A stretch of DNA of 8,516 nucleotides from Clostridia bacterium. Its GTDB lineage: Bacteria; Bacillota; Clostridia; Oscillospirales; Acutalibacteraceae. Every line of letters begins with the position of its first letter. The stretch's first letter is position 1. The stretch spans positions 1 to 8,516 of the forward strand of contig CAAGJJ010000064.1 in NCBI GenBank assembly GCA_900770165.1. The letters run 5' to 3'. A model generated the notes under the pieces. The model was not told the origin of the DNA, ran no database searches, and saw only the letters and a list, made by a program, of their open reading frames with translations. The position numbers and the translations under genes were made by a program. Shown in pieces: positions 1-7,352 of this stretch.

Positions 1-180
1 AAATATTTCTCCTGAATTAGCATGAAATACATCCATAATAATTCTTATAGTTGTAGTCTTTCCTGCACCATTACGTCCAAGAAGACCTAATGCCTTGCCG
101 CCTTCCACATCAAATGAAATACCGTGAAGGACTTCTTTCTCGCCAAATGACTTGGTAAGATTTTTTACTTCAAGTTTCAT
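1..180 (-). CDS. ABC transporter ATP-binding protein, N-terminal part (runs off left edge)
   Basis: The first 60 codons of an ABC ATPase, starting at ATG 180-178 and open to the window edge. Residues 1-25 follow the usual pattern of an N-terminal ABC strand set (KLEVKNLTKSFGEKEVLHGI). The Walker A loop, GRNGAGKTT, is at about residues 38-46. A purine-rich ribosome site (AGGGGAG) lies 8-9 bases upstream of the ATG. In this family the protein is the cytoplasmic nucleotide-binding subunit that powers a membrane permease. The opening resembles the multidrug/Na+ export type (NatA/YhaQ-like), but the signature motif, Walker B and C-terminal domain are outside the window, so substrate and subfamily cannot be given. 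It lies 190 bases downstream of agrC in the same direction and probably has its own promoter. Whether it could serve the ATPase-less permease at 3054-5366 cannot be judged here. Confidence 0.93.
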   Translation of the reverse strand, partial: MKLEVKNLTKSFGEKEVLHGISFDVEGGKALGLLGRNGAGKTTTIRIIMDVFHANSGEIF

Positions 181-219
181 TAAATTAATCTCCCCTCATA
201 TATTGTGAAATCTTTGATA

Positions 220-253
220 ATTGTATCACATGCATAGAAATTTTGATAGTCAA
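220..253 (-). promoter_or_regulatory. Candidate extended -10 promoter of the ABC ATPase gene
   Basis: On the minus strand TGATACAAT (220-228) reads as an extended -10 element (TGn followed by TACAAT), about 40 bases before the ATPase start codon. A TTGACT (248-253) sits 22 bases further upstream, too far for a normal -35, so if this promoter is real it probably relies on the TG extension. The rest of the 181-370 gap shows only a weak 6-bp hairpin just after agrC (338-359) and no convincing terminator, so read-through from the agr cluster is possible. Confidence 0.4.
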
Positions 254-370
254 ATTTATATTAATATTAAAGCTTTTGGGGAGGAGTTGGTTTTATTGCT
301 TTAGGCTGGCTTATTGAAAGTCCCTCAATTAACTATCTGAACTCAACATAATCAGTTCACAACCTAACTC

Positions 371-1612
371 TCACCCAACAAACATAATCAAATCAACATT
401 AAACCATCCACCATCACACTCCATAACCATGGTTCCGTCATATTTCTCGACTATTCTCTTTATATTATCCAGGCCAAGCCCATGATTTTCGCCTTTTCTG
501 CTCACAATATTTCCATCTACTTTCTTTATTTTGCCCTCAAATAGATTAGACATAGAAATGTGCAGCATTCCTGCATTATACTTTAAGTTGAAGTCTACCT
601 GTGTATTACTAATAGCATTTTCCAAGGCATTATCGAGTAAATTACCCAACACAATATTTATATCAAATATATTGATTTCAAGATTCTCTGGTATGGCAAC
701 AGAAACCTCTAATTTCAAAGATTTGTTTGCATATTTTTCTGCATAATAATTAAGGATTCCATCAAAGGCTTCATGTCCTGTATTGTAGATATTCTGGGCG
801 TTCAGAATGTCATTATTCATCTGATAAAGATAATCCTTTGCCTGTTCTACCTTATTCTTTGTAAGCAAATCGTTAATCTCTCTTATATGATGCTTCATAT
901 CGTGCCTTACTCCACGAAGTTTCCTGCTATTGTCGATATCACTTCTTATCTGTTGCTCATATATGTTCATCTGCTGCTTTAATTCCAGATTTTCTCTTTC
1001 ATATATAAAACGATCCAGCATCGACATATAAAATATGTACAACATAATATTAAAAAATAAAACGATAACACTTATAGTTATAACTGCTTCTCTTGAAACA
1101 GCCATATCCCTGTATACAATATAAAGGGCAGCAATACTTAATAATGCCGAAAACAACAATAGATACCACTGTCCTGATAAATCAATTTTACCATTTTCCT
1201 TAAAAATCTTTTTAATTCCAATTACAACAATATAAAAGAAAATTAATGATATAAAAGAACTTACAATATCATAGTTGTTGGAATCTGGTGCTTCATAAAA
1301 TAAAAATGAAGCCAGTAAATCTATCACAAACATAATTCCATAAACCATAATGCTCAACAGTAATTTCTTTTTTAACTGTCCAACAAAACCAGTAGATAAA
1401 AAAACAATTCCAATAATAGTTACAAGTAAATTAATCAAGACATTATGAAATACAAGATAACTAAATAGTGTAACAACATATGTAATAATGCTATTAAATA
1501 CATTACATTTTACCGACCTAATCTCTAGAAAGGTTTTCAAATATTCTAAAATACCAAAAACTCTTATTAACTCTGTAACACTAGAAACTATCACATCTTC
1601 AATTTGTGTCAT
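371..1612 (-). CDS. agrC: AgrC-type sensor histidine kinase (GHKL, peptide quorum sensing)
   Basis: A 413-residue membrane sensor kinase. Residues 1-200 contain about six hydrophobic segments (near 38-58, 60-76, 84-106, 117-134, 149-167, 176-198), as in AgrC/ComD-type receptors of cyclic or linear peptides. A charged helix (200-230) leads to the dimerisation/phosphoacceptor motif RHDMKHH, with likely phosphorylated His237. The catalytic GHKL domain shows the N box (NLLDNALENA, 324-333) and a G box (ENHGLGLDNI, 376-385). By family knowledge it senses the processed AgrD peptide and phosphorylates AgrA. Its ATG overlaps the agrA stop by 4 bases (ATGA), with GAGAGG just upstream, so the two are translationally coupled. 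It is the last gene of the cluster. No key residue appears to be missing. The specific name agrC rests on agrB and agrD being in the same cluster. Confidence 0.92.
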   Translation of the reverse strand: MTQIEDVIVSSVTELIRVFGILEYLKTFLEIRSVKCNVFNSIITYVVTLFSYLVFHNVLINLLVTIIGIVFLSTGFVGQLKKKLLLSIMVYGIMFVIDLLASFLFYEAPDSNNYDIVSSFISLIFFYIVVIGIKKIFKENGKIDLSGQWYLLLFSALLSIAALYIVYRDMAVSREAVITISVIVLFFNIMLYIFYMSMLDRFIYERENLELKQQMNIYEQQIRSDIDNSRKLRGVRHDMKHHIREINDLLTKNKVEQAKDYLYQMNNDILNAQNIYNTGHEAFDGILNYYAEKYANKSLKLEVSVAIPENLEINIFDINIVLGNLLDNALENAISNTQVDFNLKYNAGMLHISMSNLFEGKIKKVDGNIVSRKGENHGLGLDNIKRIVEKYDGTMVMECDGGWFNVDLIMFVG

Positions 1613-2343
1613 CCGTTACCTCTCCCATATTTGTTGTATTCTATTATTTTCATATTAAAAATGTTCTTGTATTTTCTTCCTATACTTATACAGTCACCAT
1701 TATCCATTATGCATGAGTCCTTTTTACATAAACTTATATGTCTAAGATTTATCACAAATGACTGTGCAACCAAGACAAAACTAAATGGTAGATTCTCAAT
1801 AATTTCGCTAATTTTGCCTACAAATTCTTTATTAGTTCCATCACTACATATTATCTTTATATGCTTTCTGTCACTTTCAAAATATATAATATCTCCAAAG
1901 TGAATTTTATTTTTAATCTTGTTATACTCATATGTAAAATACCTATTATCATGTTCATCTAATTCTAATAATTTTGAAACATTATTAATAACCTTATCTG
2001 TTTCTATAGGTTTGACTATAAAATCGTATGGATGAACCTTAAATAAATCCATAGCATAATTTGTTTTTGAAGAAACATATATAATATGCATAGCCTCATT
2101 CTTCATATCATTACGAATATATTCCCCCACATGAACACCATTCTTTCCTGGCATCTCTATATCTAAAAATAATAGGTCAATTTTCACTTTAGTTGGAACA
2201 TCTCTAATAAAACTTTCTGCACTATTCCAAATATTTATATGAATATCCAAACCCGATATTTTAGAATAATCTTTCAAAATATTTTCTAACTCAGAACATG
2301 TTGAATTCTCGTCATCGCATATACCTATCTGATAAACCATCAT
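1609..2343 (-). CDS. agrA: AgrA-type response regulator (REC + LytTR DNA-binding domain)
   Basis: A 244-residue regulator. The receiver domain (about 4-125) has the acidic pair in ICDDE (8-12), the phosphoacceptor Asp61 in FLDIEMPGKNG and the conserved Lys111 in IVKPIE. The C-terminal part (about 135-240) matches a LytTR domain: FTYEYNK, the IIYFESDRKHIKI strand and VAQSFVINLRHI. LytTR regulators bind paired direct repeats spaced about 21 bases apart, and a candidate pair is seen upstream of agrD. It is the expected partner of AgrC. The gene starts inside the end of agrB (32-base overlap) and overlaps agrC by 4 bases. There are two adjacent ATG codons (2343 and 2340). AGAGGA at 2348-2353 lies 4 bases from the first and 7 from the second, so the second may be the true start. 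Confidence 0.93.
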   Translation of the reverse strand: MMVYQIGICDDENSTCSELENILKDYSKISGLDIHINIWNSAESFIRDVPTKVKIDLLFLDIEMPGKNGVHVGEYIRNDMKNEAMHIIYVSSKTNYAMDLFKVHPYDFIVKPIETDKVINNVSKLLELDEHDNRYFTYEYNKIKNKIHFGDIIYFESDRKHIKIICSDGTNKEFVGKISEIIENLPFSFVLVAQSFVINLRHISLCKKDSCIMDNGDCISIGRKYKNIFNMKIIEYNKYGRGNG

Positions 2344-2902
2344 CTAATCCTCTCACTTTGTTTTCGATAAATCCAATCAATACTAGAGTAGCGACTATTA
2401 TCATTGAAACAACAATTATTTCGCTCCAATATGTATTCTCACTAACTAATAATATCACAAATACTAAAACTTCCAAACTTAAAGATATTCTAACTTTTTT
2501 ACCCAGATGCTTCTTTTCTGAAATCGATAATTCGTTATTAGCATTGTCTACTGGAGCTATAAAAAAAATAACTAAAATTGCCGCAACACATAAAACCAAC
2601 TGAATTACACCATTAATTAAGCTATGCTTTATAAATAATAAACAAGCACTATATATTAGACATGATATAATAGCACAAACCCTTTGACTTTTTGAATGAT
2701 ATCCACCTGCATATTGTCTTAAAACAATAATTGCAACCAATAATAGAATCCCTTCTATCAACATACTCATCATAAAAGAAATAACAACGGCTACCATTAA
2801 TACAATTACTGATGTAATCATCATACTTAAACCAAAACGTATTATCTCTTTCTCATTTTCATCTACATATGTGTTGTTTTCTATATACTTATTAACTGAC
2901 AT
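2312..2902 (-). CDS. agrB: AgrB-type membrane cysteine protease processing the AgrD pre-peptide
   Basis: A 196-residue integral membrane protein of the AgrB family, which cleaves the C-terminus of AgrD and forms the thiolactone of the autoinducing peptide. The catalytic region AGGYHSKSQRVC is intact, with His69 and Cys76 spaced seven apart as in Staphylococcus AgrB (His77/Cys84). About five or six hydrophobic segments follow the cytoplasmic N-terminus (ENEKEIIRFG). I chose ATG 2902: the GGTGGAG at 2915-2921 can serve it at 12 bases. A GTG at 2920 would add six residues but has no ribosome site and abuts the stop of the upstream remnant. The 3' end overlaps agrA by 32 bases. Unlike classical agr loci, no agrD lies beside it. 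The only AgrD-like gene in the window is 4.4 kb upstream in the same cluster. Confidence 0.92.
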   Translation of the reverse strand: MSVNKYIENNTYVDENEKEIIRFGLSMMITSVIVLMVAVVISFMMSMLIEGILLLVAIIVLRQYAGGYHSKSQRVCAIISCLIYSACLLFIKHSLINGVIQLVLCVAAILVIFFIAPVDNANNELSISEKKHLGKKVRISLSLEVLVFVILLVSENTYWSEIIVVSMIIVATLVLIGFIENKVRGLDDGLSDRYMR

Positions 2903-2920
2903 TTTTACACCATTCTCCAC

Positions 2921-3064
2921 CTATTCAAAATAATACAAGTAAATATCCTCTAAATCAGTATCATTATCTGTAACAATAGCTTTCTCAGGAAGCTCATCTC
3001 CAACTATTCTTAATGACAATCCATCTTTTCTTTTTATTGTATTTTCTATAATGCTATTTCCCAA
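2921..3064 (-). pseudogene. Remnant of an ABC ATPase C-terminus between permease and agrB
   Basis: The 134 bases between the permease stop and agrB hold a 47-codon open frame ending at TAG 2923-2921. It contains IKRKDGLSLRIVGDELPEK and ends DTDLEDIYLYYFE. That ending closely resembles the C-terminal tail of ABC-2-type ATP-binding proteins (pattern T-x-LED-V/I-YLYYF). No Walker A, signature or Walker B motif is present, and there is no ATG or GTG. The only conventional start is TTG 3064-3062, which overlaps the end of the permease gene and has no good ribosome site. The best reading is that an ATPase gene once followed the permease and nearly all of it was deleted in place, leaving the last ~45 codons. 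Alternatives are a real small protein coupled to the permease, or an AgrD. The latter is unlikely, because there is no Cys or suitable cyclisable core. The identification is by recalled family pattern, not alignment. Confidence 0.6.
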
Positions 3065-5366
3065 AAGCTTCTTTATAAACAGAAATACCCCAACATATTA
3101 CACCTATTGCTATAATTACTATCCCGTTAATTTGACTTAAATTTCTGCTCCAATTCTCAGAAACCATCATTGTTGACACTATAGAAAAGTTGTACAAAGG
3201 ATCGAATCCTATCATATACAGAATATGAGTAATCAACATTCCAAAAGCTACAATTATTGAATTCAAATAATTGAAAATACTAGAAATCAAAACAATAATC
3301 CCTGCAATTGATACTAAAATTAAAAGTTTCCAAAGCAATATACATACAAGATATGTATCTAATGACATTTTTACAGAAATATGTGAAAGTATAGGATAAT
3401 CCTGAATAATAACTGCTTTTCCCCATACATCATATGTTCTAACTACATTGATTATATTGGGAATAAATATGACTCCCCAAAGAATAATTGTTACAATTAT
3501 TGCTGATATGGATTTATTTAAAAACCATTTTCCTCGCCCATATGCTGCCGTGTTAATAAGTACTTTCATATTTTGTCTTCTTTCATCAGACAGAATTCCA
3601 AATAATAGGAAAATTAAGCCAATTACACTTAACAAGCCATACAGTCTATGATGTTCAAATAAGTTTTCTCCTAGCATTTCCTCAACTGCAAATGGTGAAG
3701 TCACTTTTCCCTGTATTCCTCTTGCTTCTAAATTCTTGAGATTTTCAATATTTCTGTGTATCTCATCAACTCCATATTTATATAAAGAAGTCTGCATACT
3801 TGCTTCTGAAAAATCTTCTCTTGAATATTCGCCTGTATTATTATTGATATCAATAGTAATATTCTTTAGCTTGTCTTCCCAGTATTTCTGCTTATTCTCA
3901 TATTTCTGTACTATTTGATTCAACTCATTTGATAATTCCATACTATCTGCTTCTTTGTAATAATCAATTGCAACAATCATGTTTTCATCATAAACATATC
4001 CTTTTCGGATTCCACTTTTAGCAACAATGATTAATACAATAAAAAGAATAATTAGTCCTTTTTGAAGCCAAAGTATTTTATAAAGTTCTATCATCAATTG
4101 TGGTAATAGTGTAACTAATTTCTGTTCCATTGAATAAACTTTTTTACTGATTACATCTAAAATCCCCGACTTTCTGACTGTTCGAATATGTACAGCAGCT
4201 AAAATACATCCAATTGAGAAAACAGCTCCTCCTATCACATTTAACAAAAGAAGCATTTTATTTTTTCCTATAATAAAAGTTCCAATCCCTATATTTCCAT
4301 AATTACTTATGATATCTGCTGGCAATATGACGCTCCATATATTTATTGTTCTAAGTATTGCCCATATACTTTTAATTGGAATTGTATTATGTAACATATA
4401 AGAAATGCTAAGCAACACCACAGCTATTCCCATGGCAATCGTTGCATTTCTGCTTAATGAAATTAATAGCCATACCATTATACCAGTCATAAACACCGAC
4501 ATTGCTGACAACACCATCAACAATAATATGTAGATCCATTTACTATCTGTACTGCAGATAGTCCCATATAATGACCAGCTCTGAATAGAATTACTCATAT
4601 ATTCCCATCCACCATATATATGAAACGCAACTGCAAACTGACATATGTATACTACCAATGTACTGAACACACTTGTAAATCCAAGTATTAAAATTCTTTT
4701 AAATGCCAATACTCCCCTGCCTTGTTTTGATGCACTTATAATATATATCAGTCCGTTTTTTCTCTCACTAGTGAAACGAAACACACATACCAATACGATA
4801 AACAGAATAAATATATTTACATAAGAGCTTGATGAAACCACCGTCTCTATTGCTTTACTGTTGTCTGGTTTCACCCTGATATTATACAGATTTCTAAAAT
4901 CATACTTTGATTTTAAAATATTAGTATGTGAAAAACTGTTTGGATTAGAATAAATATCTGTAATCAGCATAGCATCACCCTGAGCTATATATGTGTCAAT
5001 CATATCTTTGTAGCCTTTCACATACGAAAAACTTTCATCATATAATTTTAAAGCTTCATATATCTCACTAAGTTCTGGCACATATTGATTTTGCAAAGAT
5101 GATTTATTTTCTTTTAATTCTTTATAATACCTATATAATTTTACTCTTGCCTGAACACATGCCTGCTCATCATCCATAGTATTTAAATTATCATAATAGT
5201 CTTCTAGCATTTGATTATAATATTTATAAACTGTCTGCGAAGAAACTGAATAATTATCATATTCCATTTTTTGATTAAGCTTAAAAAACAAAACTGATGT
5301 AATACAACACACAATTACAATCAATGTTAATGTCCATTTATCAATTATTCTAAATAATTCTTTCAT
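3054..5366 (-). CDS. Large duplicated ABC-2-type permease, probably lacking its ATPase
   Basis: A 770-residue membrane protein built of two similar halves. Each half has one N-terminal membrane helix (about 12-30 and 435-450), a large polar, Lys/Glu/Tyr-rich external domain (about 31-180 and 451-572), then about five membrane helices. The boundary after the external domain is repeated: FTSERKNGLIYIISASKQGRG (near 198-218) corresponds to ILSDERRQNMKVLINTAAYGRG (near 591-612). This is the layout of ABC-2/bacitracin-export-like permeases, here as a fused tandem pair. Such proteins need a cytoplasmic ATPase, but only an ATPase C-terminal scrap follows. The start is supported by AGGTG five bases before the ATG. 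The gene begins 12 bases after the lipoprotein stop, so they are co-transcribed. Likely roles are export or immunity linked to the secreted protein, or envelope stress resistance; the substrate is unknown. Confidence 0.8.
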   Translation of the reverse strand: MKELFRIIDKWTLTLIVIVCCITSVLFFKLNQKMEYDNYSVSSQTVYKYYNQMLEDYYDNLNTMDDEQACVQARVKLYRYYKELKENKSSLQNQYVPELSEIYEALKLYDESFSYVKGYKDMIDTYIAQGDAMLITDIYSNPNSFSHTNILKSKYDFRNLYNIRVKPDNSKAIETVVSSSSYVNIFILFIVLVCVFRFTSERKNGLIYIISASKQGRGVLAFKRILILGFTSVFSTLVVYICQFAVAFHIYGGWEYMSNSIQSWSLYGTICSTDSKWIYILLLMVLSAMSVFMTGIMVWLLISLSRNATIAMGIAVVLLSISYMLHNTIPIKSIWAILRTINIWSVILPADIISNYGNIGIGTFIIGKNKMLLLLNVIGGAVFSIGCILAAVHIRTVRKSGILDVISKKVYSMEQKLVTLLPQLMIELYKILWLQKGLIILFIVLIIVAKSGIRKGYVYDENMIVAIDYYKEADSMELSNELNQIVQKYENKQKYWEDKLKNITIDINNNTGEYSREDFSEASMQTSLYKYGVDEIHRNIENLKNLEARGIQGKVTSPFAVEEMLGENLFEHHRLYGLLSVIGLIFLLFGILSDERRQNMKVLINTAAYGRGKWFLNKSISAIIVTIILWGVIFIPNIINVVRTYDVWGKAVIIQDYPILSHISVKMSLDTYLVCILLWKLLILVSIAGIIVLISSIFNYLNSIIVAFGMLITHILYMIGFDPLYNFSIVSTMMVSENWSRNLSQINGIVIIAIGVICWGISVYKEAFGK

Positions 5367-5378
5367 CTTGCACCTAAT

Positions 5379-6830
5379 CTATTGCACAAACATTCCGTTA
5401 TACATTTCTATCCATTCTTCTTTTCCTGTTCCAATTGAATCCTTTCTAAGAACAGCATATTTATCTGTATCGGTTTGATTAGTATTATTATTTATTGTTT
5501 CTTGATTAAAAGTAAAATTTGATTTGCAGCTTATACTAATTATTACATAACGATCATCAACACCAACAAAAGAACATCTTTCAAATCCATTTATCTCATC
5601 GTTGGTATATGTCTTAACATATTTTTCTTGTCCTTCTTTGTCTAATATTTTTATACTACACTTAGAATGAGTACCACCATATTGATTAAGATATATATAT
5701 TCATCATCACACATAACACTATATCCAACTACTGTACCAAGATTATATATTTCTTTTGTTTCTTTTGTTTTTATATTGTATTTACATAACACTGCCGATA
5801 TAGATAATCCTTCACTTTTTAATTCATCCACATAAAAAATATTTTCTTTACTATCAACTGCAAAGCTTTTTAAGCTAGCATAAATTTCTCCATCAATTCT
5901 GTTGTTGCAGTCTCTTGGTACATTTGAACGAATTATCTCCCTAAATGAGTTATCTTCATTTTCTCCTGATTCATACAAAACAAATGTGAACATATCTTGA
6001 ACTTTATCGTAAGAACAGGTTTTTACATACATTTTATTATTTGCGACCTCAATATCACAATTAAAATCTTTTGTATATTTGGTTTGATCAGCACTTTCCT
6101 GCAAAGTCATAATCGTCTCTGTTTTTTTACTTGAAGGATTAGTTTTGAATAAAGCAATCTCTGACAATGCTGCATTTTCAATTGATGAAATATTCTTAAT
6201 TCCCCAACAATATACATTTCCATTGAAAATACATATATCATTATTTCCACCAACAAATGGCAAGTACTCTGGGTCATTACTTATTATACTTTCGTCTTTT
6301 TGATTCATTCCATGCTCATCGTAAGATACTACTTTCATTCCTTGTTTATTATCATAAGATACCATGTATATTCGCTTGTTATAGTATACAAAACCACCAC
6401 CGTCAGAATTTCCTTCTACTGTATCAAAATATGCCTCACATTCCACTGTATTATGCATGCAATTTACTTTACTACACAATGGCGTGGCTTTTTCTGAATT
6501 GATATCATAATAATAGAGCATTTTGCCATATGATTTAGAATCTGAGCCTTTAATATCATTATATGAATCCAATCTGTGATATTTCATACTCACAAAATTA
6601 TCCAAACTTACACTTAATGGAAGATTTCGTACAAAATAATATCCATTTTCAGCAATAGCCACTATATGATTGTCCTTTTGATAATAAGGTTTTTCCGTAC
6701 TATTATAAATTATATCTGGAAATTTATTTTGTACCGCTTCAGTAGTTCTTTCCTCTCTTGAATAATCATGTCCACACCCTGTTAACGCACAAAAAATTAT
6801 AGATAACAACATCAAAAAAATTCTTTTCAT
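5379..6830 (-). CDS. Lipoprotein with Cys/His cluster and propeller-like repeats
   Basis: A 483-residue predicted lipoprotein. It has a type II signal peptide (MKRIFLMLLSIIFCALTGC) with lipobox LTGC, so Cys19 would be lipidated and the protein anchored on the outer face of the membrane. Residues 45-450 show recurring aromatic-rich strand motifs (YYFVRN, LYYYDI, FVYYNKRIYMVSYD, FNGNVYCWGI, NNKMYVKTC, DEYIYLNQYG), suggesting a beta-propeller-like fold. A compact motif C-x4-C-x-H-x4-C lies at residues 119-131, followed by EAYF. I recognise this pattern from uncharacterised Lachnospiraceae lipoproteins encoded next to ABC permeases, where it could bind metal or form disulfides. The ribosome site AAGGA lies about 9-10 bases upstream of the ATG. 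It sits between the secreted protein and the permease, consistent with acting as an external partner of that permease. No precise function can be assigned. Confidence 0.8.
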   Translation of the reverse strand: MKRIFLMLLSIIFCALTGCGHDYSREERTTEAVQNKFPDIIYNSTEKPYYQKDNHIVAIAENGYYFVRNLPLSVSLDNFVSMKYHRLDSYNDIKGSDSKSYGKMLYYYDINSEKATPLCSKVNCMHNTVECEAYFDTVEGNSDGGGFVYYNKRIYMVSYDNKQGMKVVSYDEHGMNQKDESIISNDPEYLPFVGGNNDICIFNGNVYCWGIKNISSIENAALSEIALFKTNPSSKKTETIMTLQESADQTKYTKDFNCDIEVANNKMYVKTCSYDKVQDMFTFVLYESGENEDNSFREIIRSNVPRDCNNRIDGEIYASLKSFAVDSKENIFYVDELKSEGLSISAVLCKYNIKTKETKEIYNLGTVVGYSVMCDDEYIYLNQYGGTHSKCSIKILDKEGQEKYVKTYTNDEINGFERCSFVGVDDRYVIISISCKSNFTFNQETINNNTNQTDTDKYAVLRKDSIGTGKEEWIEMYNGMFVQ

Positions 6831-6849
6831 ATTATTAAATCCTTACAAA

Positions 6850-6878
6850 GCACTCTATAGCTATAAGCAATAGAGTGC
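6850..6878 (-). terminator. Intra-operon hairpin, possible attenuator or weak terminator
   Basis: A perfect 9-bp stem (GCACTCTAT / ATAGAGTGC) with an 11-base loop lies between the stop of the secreted protein and the lipoprotein gene. On the minus strand it is followed by TTTG rather than a long T run, and the lipoprotein ribosome site comes right after it. This fits partial termination, or an RNA-stabilising 3' end, that would give more agrD and secreted-protein message than downstream lipoprotein/permease/agrBAC message. Full termination is less likely, because the downstream genes show no clear promoter of their own. Confidence 0.55.
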
Positions 6879-6900
6879 CCCCTTTATAATTACTTATTAT

Positions 6901-7335
6901 TTATAATATAAACCAATTTATATCTCCGTATATATCTATAGTTACCCTTAAAGTAACTCTATCAACATCAGTACTTGAACTTAATACTAATGGGAAATCA
7001 ACTGTCCCATTTGAGGAACTTGATGTAATCAAGTCATATTCTGAGTACCCGGTTTCTGTATAAATCCCTGAGAGTGTAGGTATTGGATTATCTGCAATAT
7101 AAACCCAACTTCCTTCACCATATGAATACAATAATCTTAAGTGTGCATGTACTGTATCATTAATTGTTGGAACATACACACTAATATCTTGATCAATCCA
7201 ATCTGTATATCCTGATGAAATACTAGTCTCCTCCGAAACTTCAACCTCAGCAGCTACTGCAGATACTGGCATGAACATAACAACTACCAATGCCAATAAA
7301 CTTACTATTCTTTTGATTATAATTTTTACTTTCAT
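6901..7335 (-). CDS. Small secreted protein of unknown function, directly after agrD
   Basis: A 144-residue protein with a clear Sec signal peptide: basic start MKVKIIIKR, hydrophobic core from about 10 to 24, and cleavage near SAVAA/EVEV (after residue 28 or 29). The mature part, about 115 residues, is acidic, has no cysteine, is rich in Ser, Thr, Tyr and Asp, and alternates like a beta-sheet protein (VTLRVTIDIYGDINWFIL at the end). I recognise no family. AGGTGA lies 9 bases before the ATG, and agrD ends 17 bases upstream, so it is the first cargo gene of the agr cluster. Its position ahead of a lipoprotein and a large permease recalls operons of secreted bacteriocins with membrane immunity systems (for example lactococcin 972). 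It lacks recognisable motifs of that family, so a bacteriocin role is only a guess. Confidence 0.85.
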   Translation of the reverse strand: MKVKIIIKRIVSLLALVVVMFMPVSAVAAEVEVSEETSISSGYTDWIDQDISVYVPTINDTVHAHLRLLYSYGEGSWVYIADNPIPTLSGIYTETGYSEYDLITSSSSNGTVDFPLVLSSSTDVDRVTLRVTIDIYGDINWFIL

Positions 7336-7352
7336 AGTATTAAATCACCTTT

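Noticed and set aside
203..229. TGTGA...TCACA inverted repeat near the ABC ATPase promoter
   Set aside because: Only 5 bp per arm with a 17-base gap, which is expected by chance in such AT-rich DNA. No cognate regulator is encoded in the window.
284..352. Short plus-strand open stretch (GVGFIALGWLIE...) in the gap between agrC and the ABC ATPase
   Set aside because: About 25 codons, no start codon with a ribosome site and no recognised family. It is most likely chance.
338..359. Hairpin after agrC as its terminator
   Set aside because: The stem is only 6 bp with a 10-base loop and no following T run on the minus strand, so it is too weak to call.
531..982. Plus-strand open frames inside agrC (531-746 and 773-982)
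   Set aside because: They lie wholly opposite a well-supported histidine kinase gene, have no recognisable domains and no ribosome sites. They are shadow frames.
1604..2603. Plus-strand open frames opposite agrA and agrB
   Set aside because: They are opposite genes with intact motifs, and their hydrophobic or basic content is what antisense of these genes would give.
2921..3064. This short frame as the missing agrD next to agrB
   Set aside because: It has no cysteine and no amphipathic leader or ring-like core; its end looks like an ABC ATPase tail. The true AgrD-like gene is at 7353-7499.
3448..3918. Plus-strand open frames opposite the permease
   Set aside because: They are antisense to a long gene with a clear domain layout and show no independent support.
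6257..6502. Two overlapping plus-strand frames opposite the lipoprotein
   Set aside because: They overlap each other in different frames, lie opposite a convincing lipoprotein and have no ribosome sites.
6901..7335. Secreted protein as a lactococcin 972-type bacteriocin
   Set aside because: The operon context is similar, but the mature protein is longer and I could not see that family's motifs. It is kept as unknown.
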